Shown here: positions 19,171 through 27,439 of the stretch, in pieces | Layout: each line of letters starts with the position of its first letter | Position numbering within the stretch: the first letter of the stretch is position 1 | From: Sphingomonas rhizophila | GTDB taxonomy: Bacteria; Pseudomonadota; Alphaproteobacteria; Sphingomonadales; Sphingomonadaceae | Assembly: GCF_014396585.1 (NCBI RefSeq) | Contig: NZ_CP060717.1 | Span: forward strand, 1,984,001 to 2,048,000 | Direction of reading: 5' to 3' | Length of the DNA: 64,000 nucleotides | Made by a program: the position numbers and the translations under genes | Notes under the pieces: generated by a model | Seen by the model: the letters and a program-made list of their open reading frames with translations, nothing else | Database searches by the model: none | Told to the model about the DNA's origin: nothing

Positions 19171-19790
19171 GCGAGAGAACCATCCATCTGGTCGACGACG
19201 ATGAGGCGATCCGCCGGTCGGCAGGATTCATGCTCAAGACGTCAGGGTACAAGGTCAGCAGTTACCCGTCGGGCGTCAAGCTGCTCGAGGGCTCGAAGGA
19301 CCTGGAACCGGGCTGCATCCTCCTCGACGTCAGGATGCCGGACATGGACGGCCTGCAAGTCCAGCAGGCCCTTCAGGACCGCGGCATCGGCTTTCCCGTC
19401 ATCGTAATGACCGGGCACGGCGACGTCAATGTCGCGGTCCAGGCCATGAAGGCCGGAGCGGTCGATTTCATCGAAAAGCCATTCGAAAAGGCGACTCTCT
19501 TGACCGCTATCGAGGAAGGCTTCTCCCGGCTGGAGCAGACCGGCAAGGGCCGTGCCCGGGCAGAGGAAGCGAGGGTTCGCTTGCAGGCTTTGACACCGCG
19601 CGAACGGGATGTGCTCGAAGGCTTGGTCCGCGGCCACCCCAACAAGACGATCGCCTATGACCTCGACATCAGTCCGCGGACGGTCGAAATCCACCGCGCC
19701 AACCTGATGAGCAAGCTTGGCGTCGCGAGTCTTTCCGAAGCACTGAGAATCGCCTTCGCCGCCGGCCTCGACGAACAGCGAGCCGGATGA
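19167..19790 (+). CDS. fixJ: Response regulator FixJ
   Basis: 207 residues from GTG 19167. Receiver domain with acidic pocket VDDDE, phospho-acceptor Asp54 ([11 protein letters not shown]), Thr/Ser in MTGHGDV and Lys in FIEKPF. The C-terminal LuxR-type helix-turn-helix is [13 protein letters not shown] ... [18 protein letters not shown]. It would be phosphorylated by FixL at low oxygen and activate fixK/fnr-type genes and oxidase genes. Translationally coupled to fixL. Confidence 0.93.
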   Translation: MSERTIHLVDDDEAIRRSAGFMLKTSGYKVSSYPSGVKLLEGSKDLEPGCILLDVRMPDMDGLQVQQALQDRGIGFPVIVMTGHGDVNVAVQAMKAGAVDFIEKPFEKATLLTAIEEGFSRLEQTGKGRARAEEARVRLQALTPRERDVLEGLVRGHPNKTIAYDLDISPRTVEIHRANLMSKLGVASLSEALRIAFAAGLDEQRAG

Positions 19791-20183
19791 TCAGTGAAGG
19801 CTAGCGATCCGGAAGCGTGACTCGAAGCCGTCCGGCTCGGTCAGGAAGATCTGTTCCCCAAGTTTGATGGCGTCGGCACCGAACTGGAATAGTTGCGCGT
19901 TGGAGTGCCCATTGCCGTCGGAGCCCCCGTTGGCCTTCGTCGACCCCTTGCCCTCATAACGGATGGCATAGCCCTGCGGCGTGGGCACGAGGTTTCCGAT
20001 CATGTCCGCTTCGTTCGCCCAATAGCGGCGGACCGTCGCCCGCGCCGGTTGGGACGCAAGGGTGGCGGTATCGATTACGCCCTCCTCGGTCAGCGGCAGC
20101 CGGATAAGATAACTGCGGCCGGCCGAGCCCCGCGGGAACTCCCAGCTGGACGCAAGTTCGAGTCGAATTACCTTCCACGTCAT
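19791..20183 (-). CDS. Conserved-looking hypothetical protein of the low-oxygen cluster
   Basis: 130 residues; ATG 20183 chosen because MTWKVIRLELASSWEFPRG looks like a natural start. An upstream in-frame extension to about 20258 would run through the FixK-like box. No signal peptide or TM segment; the middle contains a Gly/Asn/Ser-rich stretch (KANGGSDGNGHSN). I do not recognise a family. It is convergent with fixJ (their stops are adjacent) and divergent from the NO reductase gene, sharing the box at 20245-20258, so it may be co-induced with denitrification. Confidence 0.75.
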   Translation of the reverse strand: MTWKVIRLELASSWEFPRGSAGRSYLIRLPLTEEGVIDTATLASQPARATVRRYWANEADMIGNLVPTPQGYAIRYEGKGSTKANGGSDGNGHSNAQLFQFGADAIKLGEQIFLTEPDGFESRFRIASLH

Positions 20184-20244
20184 GGCCGCTAATTGGCGCC
20201 CCCGCATCCAATCCTGAATACGCACATCTACGGACCTCCTGGAT

Positions 20245-20258
20245 TTGCGCTGGATCAA
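20245..20258. promoter_or_regulatory. FixK/FNR-type box TTGCGCTGGATCAA
   Basis: Matches TTG[A/C]-N6-[T/G]CAA, the published FixK2-box form. It lies 140 bases before the qNor start and 62 bases before the divergent 130-residue protein start. The same 14 bases occur at 29729-29742, and a one-base variant at 30166-30179. Confidence 0.75.
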
Positions 20259-20397
20259 AGCCTTCGACGCCGGGCCGGCCGATTTCTCTCGCAGCGAGGC
20301 GCGACCGTGCGACCTAGGAAAACTGCGTAAATCAAACGGGTCGTCGCCTCGCTACTCAGCGCAACCATGCCGGCATCGGGCCGGGGGATCATTCGAG

Positions 20398-22695
20398 ATG
20401 GCGAACAACAAGAAACTCTGGGCCTGGCTTGCGGGGATTTTCCTCGCCTCTTTCGGCGTTCTCGGGCTGCTGGGCCGCGAAATCTACGTCCAGGCTCCCC
20501 CCGTGCCGGAACGCGTCGTCACCAGCAGCGGCCAACCCATCTTCACTCGCGAGGATATCCAGAGCGGCCGCGAGGCCTGGCAGACCCTTGGCGGCATGCA
20601 GCTCGGCTCCGTCTGGGGCCACGGCGGCTATGTCGCGCCGGACTGGGGCGCCGACTGGCTCCATCGTGAATCGACGACGCTGCTCGATATCTGGGCGAAG
20701 AAGGACGGCGCGGCGAACTTCGCTGCGCTCGACGCCGAAGACAAGGCGGCGCTGGAAGCTCGTTTGAAGAATGAGCTCCGGACCAACAGCTACGATCCCG
20801 TCACGGGCGCGATCACGGTATCCGCCGATCGTGCGCAGGCGATCCGGGCAACGGCGGGTCACTACGCCACCTTGTTCAGCAGCGACCCCAGACTGGCGGA
20901 GCTGCGCGAGCAATATGCCATTCCCAACACGTCGCTGACCAACGACCTCGACCGTGCGCGTCTTGGCGCATTCTTCTTCTGGACCAGCTGGACCAGCGTT
21001 ACCCAGCGCCCGGGGCAGGAAATCAGCTATACGAACAACTGGCCTCACGACCCGCTGGTCGGCAACGAGCCGCAGGCTGCGCTCGGCATCTGGTCGATGG
21101 CCAGCTTCCTGTTCCTGATCGCCGGCATCGGCTGGCTGGTATGGTACCAGGCCCGGCGCGGCGAGGACGACCATGTCGTCGCACCGGACAAGGACCCGTT
21201 CCTGCAACTGACGCCAACGCCGTCGATGAAGGCGACGACGAAGTATTTCGTCACGGTCGTAGGCCTGTTCCTGGCGCAGATCTTCCTCGGCGCGGTGACC
21301 GCTCACTACGCGGTCGAAGGGCAACAATTCTACGGCTACAACATCTCCGAGGTCATTCCCTATGCACTGACCCGCACCTGGCACACCCAGCTCGGGATCT
21401 TCTGGATCGCGACGGCGTGGCTCGCGACCGGCCTCTACTTCGCGCCGATGCTGTCCAACCACGAGCCCAAATATCAGAAAATGGGCGTCAACATCCTGTG
21501 GATCGCTCTGCTGGTGGTGGTGATCGGATCATTCGCCGGCGAGTGGTTCGCGATCCAGCAGAAGCTTGGCCATGCCGAAAACTTCTGGTTCGGCCACATG
21601 GGCTACGAATTCGTCGACCTGGGACGCTTCTGGGCGATCCTGCTGTTCGCCGGACTGATGATCTGGCTGGCGCTCGTCGGGCGGGCGTTGTGGCCGGCGC
21701 TCAAGACGCCGGGCGAGACCCGCGGGCTGGTTGGCATGGTGTTCATCTCGACCATCTGCATCGGCTTGTTCTTCGGCGCCGCCCTGACCTGGGGACGCCA
21801 CAGCCCCCTGTCGATGATCGAATATTTCCGCTGGTGGGTGGTGCACCTGTGGGTCGAGGGCTTCTTCGAGGTGTTCGCGACCGCGATCATCGCCCTGATC
21901 TTCGCCGGCCTCGGCCTGGTACGGGCCCGCGCCGCAAATTCGGCGGTGTTGTTCTCGACGGTCATCTTCCTGACCGGCGGCATTCTCGGCACCCTGCACC
22001 ACCTGTACTTTTCCGGAACGACGACCCCGATCATTGCCTGGGGCGCAATGTTCTCGGCGCTCGAGGTAGTGCCGCTGGCCCTCCTCGGCATCGAGGCCCT
22101 GCACACCTATCGGGTGACCAAGGCGGCGCCGTGGGTGCAGACCTACAAATGGCCGATCCTGTTCTTCGTCGGCGTATCGTTCTGGAACCTGGTCGGCGCC
22201 GGCATCCTCGGCTTCGCCATCAACCCGCCGATCTCGCTCTATTATGTGCAGGGGCTCAACCTGACGCCGAGCCACGGGCATGCCGCGTTGTTCGGGGTCT
22301 ATGGGCTGCTCGGTATCGGGTTGATGCTGTTCTGCCTGCGCACCGCCTACCGGACGACCGCCTGGTCGGATGCGCTCCTCAAGCAGGCCTTCTGGACGAT
22401 GAACGTCGGGCTGGGCGGGATGGTGTTCGTCAGCCTCGTGCCGCAGGGCCTTTACCAGGCCTACCACAGCATCACGACCGGCTTCTGGTACGCGCGCTCC
22501 CCGGAAATCATCCACAGCCCGGTCATGGAGACGCTGGTGTGGATGCGGGTCCCGGGCGACATCGTGTTCAGCATCGGCGCCGTGTTGCTGGCCCTGTTCA
22601 TGGCCAAGCTGCTGATCGGTCCGCGGGCCAAGCAGCCGGTCGGCGCGCCCGAGCCGCGGCCCGTGCCGGAACCGGCAATGGTACCGGCGGAGTAG
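20398..22695 (+). CDS. norZ: Quinol-dependent nitric oxide reductase (qNor)
   Basis: 765 residues, the length of single-subunit qNor. An N-terminal TM helix (AWLAGIFLASFGVLGLLG) is followed by the periplasmic cytochrome-c-like domain that has lost its heme motif, with GREAWQTLGGMQLGSVWGHG. The NorB-type 12-TM domain follows, with metal ligands in TRTWHTQLGIFWIATAW, WWVVHLWVEGFFEVFATA and GTLHHLYFSGT, and HGHAALFGVYG. It reduces 2 NO to N2O with electrons from the quinol pool. ATG 20398 preferred; the frame is open further upstream but overlaps the regulatory box. Followed by a strong hairpin and nnrS. Confidence 0.96.
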   Translation: MANNKKLWAWLAGIFLASFGVLGLLGREIYVQAPPVPERVVTSSGQPIFTREDIQSGREAWQTLGGMQLGSVWGHGGYVAPDWGADWLHRESTTLLDIWAKKDGAANFAALDAEDKAALEARLKNELRTNSYDPVTGAITVSADRAQAIRATAGHYATLFSSDPRLAELREQYAIPNTSLTNDLDRARLGAFFFWTSWTSVTQRPGQEISYTNNWPHDPLVGNEPQAALGIWSMASFLFLIAGIGWLVWYQARRGEDDHVVAPDKDPFLQLTPTPSMKATTKYFVTVVGLFLAQIFLGAVTAHYAVEGQQFYGYNISEVIPYALTRTWHTQLGIFWIATAWLATGLYFAPMLSNHEPKYQKMGVNILWIALLVVVIGSFAGEWFAIQQKLGHAENFWFGHMGYEFVDLGRFWAILLFAGLMIWLALVGRALWPALKTPGETRGLVGMVFISTICIGLFFGAALTWGRHSPLSMIEYFRWWVVHLWVEGFFEVFATAIIALIFAGLGLVRARAANSAVLFSTVIFLTGGILGTLHHLYFSGTTTPIIAWGAMFSALEVVPLALLGIEALHTYRVTKAAPWVQTYKWPILFFVGVSFWNLVGAGILGFAINPPISLYYVQGLNLTPSHGHAALFGVYGLLGIGLMLFCLRTAYRTTAWSDALLKQAFWTMNVGLGGMVFVSLVPQGLYQAYHSITTGFWYARSPEIIHSPVMETLVWMRVPGDIVFSIGAVLLALFMAKLLIGPRAKQPVGAPEPRPVPEPAMVPAE

Positions 22696-22708
22696 TTGAC
22701 GCGAGGGG

Positions 22709-22741
22709 GATGGCGTCCGGCGAACTGCGCCGGACGCCATC
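22709..22741 (+). terminator. Strong hairpin between qNor and nnrS
   Basis: GATGGCGTCCGGCG (22709-22722) pairs perfectly over 14 bases with CGCCGGACGCCATC (22728-22741), loop AACTG. It is 14 bases after the qNor stop and 33 bases before the nnrS start. No T-run follows, so it may be a partial terminator or an mRNA-stabilising structure that lowers nnrS expression relative to qNor. Confidence 0.6.
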
Positions 22742-22773
22742 GCTGCTTCCGCGGTTCCAAGTTGGAGATTTCG

Positions 22774-23989
22774 ATGACTGTCACGACCAGGGGAGAACAG
22801 ATGCTTGCGCTTCGCCGGACACGCATGGAAGCGGCGCCGGCTTTTCTTCGCGGCGGCTTTCGTCCGTTCTTCTTCCTTGGTGCGGCCTGGGCGGTGACGG
22901 TCGTCACGTTGTGGGTGATGGCGATGGGGGGTCGATCACCATCCCAAGCGCCTTCGACCCCTTGTCATGGCACCGTCACGAAATGCTTTTCGGTTACCTG
23001 GGAGCGGTGATCGCGGGCTTCCTGCTGACCGCCGTTCCCAACTGGACCGGCAGGCTGCCGATTGCCGGCGGCCAGCTTGCATCACTGGCGCTGCTGTGGG
23101 TTACGGCGCGCGCCGCGATGTTCTTCTCGGCCTCGACGGGCGCCGCGATCGCAGCGCTGCTCGATGTGGGGTTCCTCCTCGTCCTGGCGCTGGTTTGCGC
23201 TCGGGAAGTCCTAATCGCCCGGAACCGCAACGTGCCGGTCGTCGGTGCCGTGCTGCTTCTCGCACTCGCCAGCGCCGCCGACCATGCCGAAGCGGCGCAA
23301 CTTCTGGCTAGCGACGGCGCCGGTTGGCGTGCAGGCTTCGCGATCGTGCTATTGCTGATCGCATTGATTGGCGGTCGGATCATCCCCTCTTTCACTGCCA
23401 ATTGGCTGATCAAGCAGGGTCAGGCGCGCCTTCCACGCCAGCCTTCCACATTCGACTTTGCGACAATCGGCGTCACCGCCGTCGGACTGGGCTGCTGGGT
23501 TTTCGGAGTGGCTGCAGGTTGGGGCGCCGCGCTCCTGATTGGCGCGGGATTACTGCAGATCGTGCGGCTCGCGCGCTGGCAGGGCCTTCGAACCACGGCC
23601 GACCCGCTCGTGTTTATCCTTCACCTTTCCTACGCTTGGCTTCCGCTCGGCCTCGTCCTTCTCGGCATGAGCCTGCTCGTTCCGACGCAGCCCACGTCAT
23701 CGGCTCTTCACGCGATGGCTGCGGGAGCGATGGCGTCGATGACCCTGGCGGTAATGACCCGCGCAACGCTCGGCCACACTGGTCGGAAGCTTCACGCCGA
23801 CTTCGGGACCACCTGCATCTACCTTCTCGTGACGCTTGGGGCGGCGACACGCGTTGCAGCCCCCTGGCTGCCGTTCGACTATATGCTGTCGATCCAGCTG
23901 TCAGGTGCGCTGTGGGCGGTTCGTTCCTGCTGTTCCTGGTCCTGTACGGTCCCAAGCTCCTTGGACCGAGACCCGACGGCAAGCCGTGA
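22774..23989 (+). CDS. nnrS: NnrS family heme-copper membrane protein (two frame breaks)
   Basis: ATG 22774 has GGAG nine bases upstream. Three frames must be joined. First part: FLRGGFRPFFFLGAAWAV, the NnrS N-terminal signature. One added G in GGGGGG 22926-22931 leads into SITIPSAFDPLSWHRHEMLFGYLGAVIAGFLLTAVPNWTGR, which holds the conserved WHxHEMLFGY and NWTGR blocks. A second added G in 23914-23919 restores SFLLFLVLYGPKLLGPRPDGKP and TGA at 23987-23989. About 405 residues with some twelve TM helices, the normal size. NnrS is a membrane protein of denitrifiers associated with resistance to nitrosative stress. It follows qNor. Confidence 0.88.
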
Positions 23990-24022
23990 CCGAGGCCGTG
24001 CGGCGCAAGGAGCCGCACGATG

Positions 24023-24484
24023 TCAGAGTTGTTTGACCAGCACGATGGAGTCCAGGTCGAGGCCTAGCGCAACCCAGCCCTTCGCCCTCGGTGCCGTCGG
24101 ATCCGCAAGACCTTTCGCGCCGATCCGAAGCTCGAGCCCCGTGCAGCCGAGGTCGCGGCCCAGTTTCTCGGCAGCCTCGAGCAGTGCCGCGCGCCCGGGC
24201 GCGGCCTGGCTCAATTCGAAGGTGACGAAGTCGTCCAGCGCAAGCACAAGCCCATGGCGCATCCGCTCGCCCAGGCGATAGCTGAGTACGCCGACGATGC
24301 CGCCCCGATTATCCCACAGCCCCAGCAATCCACCGGACCGATAGCGGCGCTGCACATAGTCCTTCCAGCCTTCGAGCGTGACCTCGGGCGCGACGGCCCT
24401 GATCAACGGGTAGGCCGAGTCCGCCTGTGCCGGCGTGACCGCATCTACGTAGAATTGCGGCTTATGTGGCGCATGGGTTGCCAT
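24023..24484 (-). CDS. GNAT-like acyltransferase (putative)
   Basis: 153 residues. YPLIRAVAPEVTLEGWKDYVQRRY ... GIVGVLSYRLGERMRHGLVLALDDF and ALLEAAEKLGRDLGCTGLELRIG follow the strand/helix order of a GNAT fold, but the acetyl-CoA P-loop is weak. It lies convergent to nnrS and divergent from the FNR gene (66 bases between starts). Its role is unknown. Confidence 0.6.
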   Translation of the reverse strand: MATHAPHKPQFYVDAVTPAQADSAYPLIRAVAPEVTLEGWKDYVQRRYRSGGLLGLWDNRGGIVGVLSYRLGERMRHGLVLALDDFVTFELSQAAPGRAALLEAAEKLGRDLGCTGLELRIGAKGLADPTAPRAKGWVALGLDLDSIVLVKQL

Positions 24485-24550
24485 CTAATTCCCGTGTCAT
24501 GATTGGCAGGCGCGATCCTTGATCTGCCTCATGAATCGAGGGGTCTTTCG

Positions 24551-25279
24551 ATGAATATGATGGGCAAGATCGCACCGGCACTTCCGGACCTCGAGCCTGG
24601 GCACCCCTGCTTCGATTGCGCGGTGCGGGAACTGGCGGTCTGCGGCGTGCTGGAAGCCGCCGCCTTGAGAGCCTTCAAGTCCAGCGGCCCGACCGTTCAT
24701 TACAAAGCCGGCGACACGGTGGTGTTCGAGGCCGACGAGGCAGCCAACGTCTACAGCCTGACCGCCGGCCTGCTGCGGTTGTCAAAACTGCTTCCGGACG
24801 GACGACGGCAGATCGCGGGCTTCCTGTTCCCGGGCGACTTCCTCGGCATCACCATGGAAGAGGAGCATGCCTTCACTGCCGAAGCGGTAGCGCCATCGAC
24901 GCTGTGCAAGTTTCCGCGTTCCCGGTTCGACCAGATGGTCGCGTCCAATCCGCAACTGGAACGTCGCCTTTACGCCGTGGCGGCGCACGAACTTGCGGCG
25001 GCGCGGCAGCAGCTCGTTCTCCTTGGCCGCAAGACCGCGACCGAGCGGGTCGCCTCGTTCCTGCTGATGATCTCCGGCCGGTGCACCACCCGGCAAGGCG
25101 CAGAAATCGATCTGCCGATCTCGCGTATCGACATGGCCGACTACCTCGGCCTCAGGATCGAGACCGTCAGCCGCGAAATCAGCGCGCTGAAGGTGGCACG
25201 CGTCATCCAGCTCACTGGACGGCAAACCTTCCGGATCATCGACCGCAACCGGCTCGATCAGCTCGCCGACGGCGAATGA
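24551..25279 (+). CDS. fnrL: FNR-type oxygen-sensing transcriptional regulator (FnrL/FixK-like)
   Basis: 242 residues from ATG 24551 (GAGGGG upstream). The N-terminal cysteines C20xxC23x7C31 (HPCFDCAVRELAVC) plus Cys119 (STLCKFPRSRF) match the four ligands of an oxygen-labile 4Fe-4S cluster as in FnrL-type proteins. Then come a cyclic-nucleotide-like beta-roll, a dimer helix and the HTH ISRIDMADYLGLRIETVSREISALK. The FNR half-site TTGAT lies 31 bases upstream. It would activate target genes at boxes such as those at 20245, 25276, 29729 and 30166. The next gene downstream is nirK in the same direction. Confidence 0.93.
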   Translation: MNMMGKIAPALPDLEPGHPCFDCAVRELAVCGVLEAAALRAFKSSGPTVHYKAGDTVVFEADEAANVYSLTAGLLRLSKLLPDGRRQIAGFLFPGDFLGITMEEEHAFTAEAVAPSTLCKFPRSRFDQMVASNPQLERRLYAVAAHELAAARQQLVLLGRKTATERVASFLLMISGRCTTRQGAEIDLPISRIDMADYLGLRIETVSREISALKVARVIQLTGRQTFRIIDRNRLDQLADGE

Positions 25280-25289
25280 TCCAGGTCAA
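25276..25289. promoter_or_regulatory. FixK/FNR-like box ATGATCCAGGTCAA before nirK
   Basis: One mismatch to TTG[A/C]-N6-[T/G]CAA; its reverse complement is TTGACCTGGATCAT. The centre is about 61 bases upstream of the nirK start, and the box begins within the last codons of the FNR gene. It shares the CTGGATC core with the other boxes in this cluster. Confidence 0.55.
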
Positions 25290-25343
25290 TTACCGCCCAA
25301 TCCCAAGACCTATTGATGTCACGGTTCAAAGAAGGATGCAGGA

Positions 25344-26399
25344 ATGAAACGCCGAGTAATGATTGGAGCGAGCTTCGCCGCCCTGTTCGTGGCGGCCCCG
25401 GCGATCGCCCAAGACCATAGCGCCCACGCCGCGTCGGCTGCTGCCGCCGGCAAGGTCGTGGACATTGTCCGCGATCCGGCCGACCTGCCGCCGCCAATCG
25501 GCGCGCGAGGCCCGAAGACCCACAAGATCCATTTCGACACCACTGAGGTGACCGGGCAGCTCGATGATGGCTCGACCTATCATTACTGGACCTTCAACAA
25601 CAAGGTTCCGGGACCGTTTGTCCGGGTCCGCGTCGGCGACACCGTCGAGGTGACGCTGAAGAATTCCGACGACAGCGTGATGATGCACAACATCGACTTT
25701 CACGCGGTCACCGGACCGGGCGGCGGCGCGGCCGCGACCATGGCCGCGCCTGGGGAAACGAAGGGCTTCACCTTCAAGGCCCTCAATCCCGGCTTGTATG
25801 TCTACCACTGCGCGACGCCCACGGTTGCCCAGCATATCGCCAATGGCATGTACGGGCTGATCCTCGTCGAACCGGAGGGCGGCCTCAGCAAGGTCGACCG
25901 CGAGTTCTACGTGATGCAGGGCGAAATCTACACCGAGCAGGCGAACGGCACGAAGGGCCTGTTGACCGAAAGCCTCGACAAGTTGCTGGCCGAAGCGCCG
26001 GAATATCTCGTCTTCAACGGCGCGGCCGACGGCCTGTCGCGAAAGCCTTTGACTGCCAAGACCGGCGAGAACGTCCGCGTCTTCTTCGGCGTCGGCGGCC
26101 CCAACAAGACCTCCGCGTTCCACGTGATCGGGGAAATCTTCGACAAGGCCTATCCGCTGGCCTCGGTCACCTCCGAACCTTGGAAAGATGTGCAGACCAT
26201 CACCGTTCCGCCGGGCGGTGCCGCGATCACCGACTTCAAGGTCGATGTCCCGGGCAACTACATCCTGGTCGATCACGCCCTGTCGCGGCTCGAGAAGGGA
26301 TTGAAAGGCATATTGAAGGTCTCTGGCGAACAGCGGGCTGACATCTTCAAGCCTCACCAGGTCGAAGACCCGGCGAAGGTTGCGGCCTCGGGACACTGA
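25344..26399 (+). CDS. nirK: Copper-containing nitrite reductase (NO-forming)
   Basis: 351 residues with a signal peptide (RRVMIGASFAALFVAAPAIAQ). Type 1 Cu ligands: His115 (region MMHNIDFH), His155-Cys156 (YVYHCATP), His164 and Met169 (AQHIANGMYG is not altered). Type 2 Cu ligands His120, His155 region and His311 (YILVDHALS); catalytic Asp118 and His260 are present. It reduces nitrite to NO in the periplasm as a homotrimer, with pseudoazurin as a likely donor. A SD-like GCAGGA precedes the start. A terminator-like hairpin follows. Confidence 0.96.
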   Translation: MKRRVMIGASFAALFVAAPAIAQDHSAHAASAAAAGKVVDIVRDPADLPPPIGARGPKTHKIHFDTTEVTGQLDDGSTYHYWTFNNKVPGPFVRVRVGDTVEVTLKNSDDSVMMHNIDFHAVTGPGGGAAATMAAPGETKGFTFKALNPGLYVYHCATPTVAQHIANGMYGLILVEPEGGLSKVDREFYVMQGEIYTEQANGTKGLLTESLDKLLAEAPEYLVFNGAADGLSRKPLTAKTGENVRVFFGVGGPNKTSAFHVIGEIFDKAYPLASVTSEPWKDVQTITVPPGGAAITDFKVDVPGNYILVDHALSRLEKGLKGILKVSGEQRADIFKPHQVEDPAKVAASGH

Positions 26400-26418
26400 C
26401 CCGGTCGCTTGCCATGGA

Positions 26419-26442
26419 CGGCGGCGGAGCCATCCGCCGCCG
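26419..26442 (+). terminator. Terminator hairpin after nirK
   Basis: CGGCGGCGGA / TCCGCCGCCG, perfect 10-base stem with loop GCCA, followed by CTTTCCGTTTC. It lies 20 bases after the nirK stop. Confidence 0.65.
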
Positions 26443-26472
26443 CTTTCCGTTTCACGTCAAGGAGGACATCAC

Positions 26473-26856
26473 ATGCTGGAAATGCTGGATAGCGGCGACG
26501 ACGTCATCGCGGTTCGCATCTCGGACAAGGTCACCGGCGCCGATCTGGATGCGATCATGGACCGGCTCGACGACGTCATGGGAGCCGCTGAAAAGGTCCA
26601 TGTTTTCGTCGAGACCCGCGGCATAGACGGCATCGAACTGTCCGGCCTCGCATCCTACATGAAGCGCGCGATGCCATTGTTCGGCAAGCTCGACCGGTTC
26701 GGGCGGGTGGCGGTGGTCGCCGATCAGGCGTGGGTCCGCATTGGCACCCGTGTCGAAAGCGCAATGCTGCCGTGGGTCCATTACCGGACGTATATGCCCG
26801 ACGAACGGGAAGAAGCCCTTGCCTGGGTCGAAAGAGGCACCGGCACGCCCGACTAG
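26473..26856 (+). CDS. SpoIIAA-like (STAS-fold) protein
   Basis: 127 residues with a strong AAGGAGGA upstream. MLEMLDSGDDVIAVRISDKVTG, LDDVMGAAEKVHVFVETRGIDG, the FGKLDRFGRVAVVADQAWVR block and a C-terminal REEALAWV are typical of the short SpoIIAA-like family (DUF3478). These are soluble proteins of STAS fold with unclear ligand. It lies between nirK and a PPOX-fold protein; a link to denitrification is positional only. Confidence 0.8.
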   Translation: MLEMLDSGDDVIAVRISDKVTGADLDAIMDRLDDVMGAAEKVHVFVETRGIDGIELSGLASYMKRAMPLFGKLDRFGRVAVVADQAWVRIGTRVESAMLPWVHYRTYMPDEREEALAWVERGTGTPD

Positions 26857-26895
26857 CCAAGCCGGTTAAGGACGGCTTGCGCGGACACGCGAAGG

Positions 26896-27342
26896 CTAGC
26901 CGGTCTCGCCCACGGTAAGCGCCTCGGTGTGGCCGATTCCCTTGCTGTAATCGAGCATGGAAACATATTTGCAGTCCGCCCGCATCAACGCTTCGTCGGA
27001 CATCCCTGGCGGGCCGAAGTCGGCCAGGTTGGGATGTCGTTCGGTAAGCAGCTGCCAGGCGAGTAGCCTCTCCTTCTCGTCCAGCACTTCCGCGGCATGA
27101 GCACCGGCATAGACCGCCTTGATCTCGCCGAGCGAATGCGGCTCGCTAGTCACCGCGATCGACACCCGGTCATCCCGTTGGATGTTGGCGAACTTCTGGC
27201 TGGACCGGAAGATGGCGAAGTAGATCCGCCAGCCCTCGTTGGCGTAGCCCACGATGGTCGTCTGCGGCCAACCGTCGGGCCGAACCGTCGAAATCGCCAT
27301 CATCCGCTGGTTGTCCAGAATCTCGATTGCCGGTTGCAGCAT
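26896..27342 (-). CDS. Pyridoxamine 5'-phosphate oxidase-like FMN-binding protein
   Basis: 148 residues. ILDNQRMMAISTVRPDGWPQTTIVGY, GWRIYFAIFRSSQKFANIQRDDRVSIAV and the C-terminal region follow the split-barrel PPOX/FMN-binding fold. These proteins typically bind FMN or F420/heme and act as small redox enzymes. ATG 27342. Its neighbours are the SpoIIAA-like gene (convergent) and the SulP transporter (same strand, 97 bases upstream). Confidence 0.8.
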   Translation of the reverse strand: MLQPAIEILDNQRMMAISTVRPDGWPQTTIVGYANEGWRIYFAIFRSSQKFANIQRDDRVSIAVTSEPHSLGEIKAVYAGAHAAEVLDEKERLLAWQLLTERHPNLADFGPPGMSDEALMRADCKYVSMLDYSKGIGHTEALTVGETG

Positions 27343-27439
27343 CTTTGCCTCCGTTGAACATCAGCCAATATAACGGCCATGCGGCTGGTAATGCCCGGGC
27401 CGCAGCGCCCACTCACTAAGGAATGCTCCCTACCGGCAG

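Noticed and set aside
21141..24281. A 1046-codon open frame on the plus strand over qNor and nnrS
   Set aside because: The first two thirds is an off-frame shadow of qNor; only the 3' part is real and belongs to nnrS, joined by the one-base breaks described.
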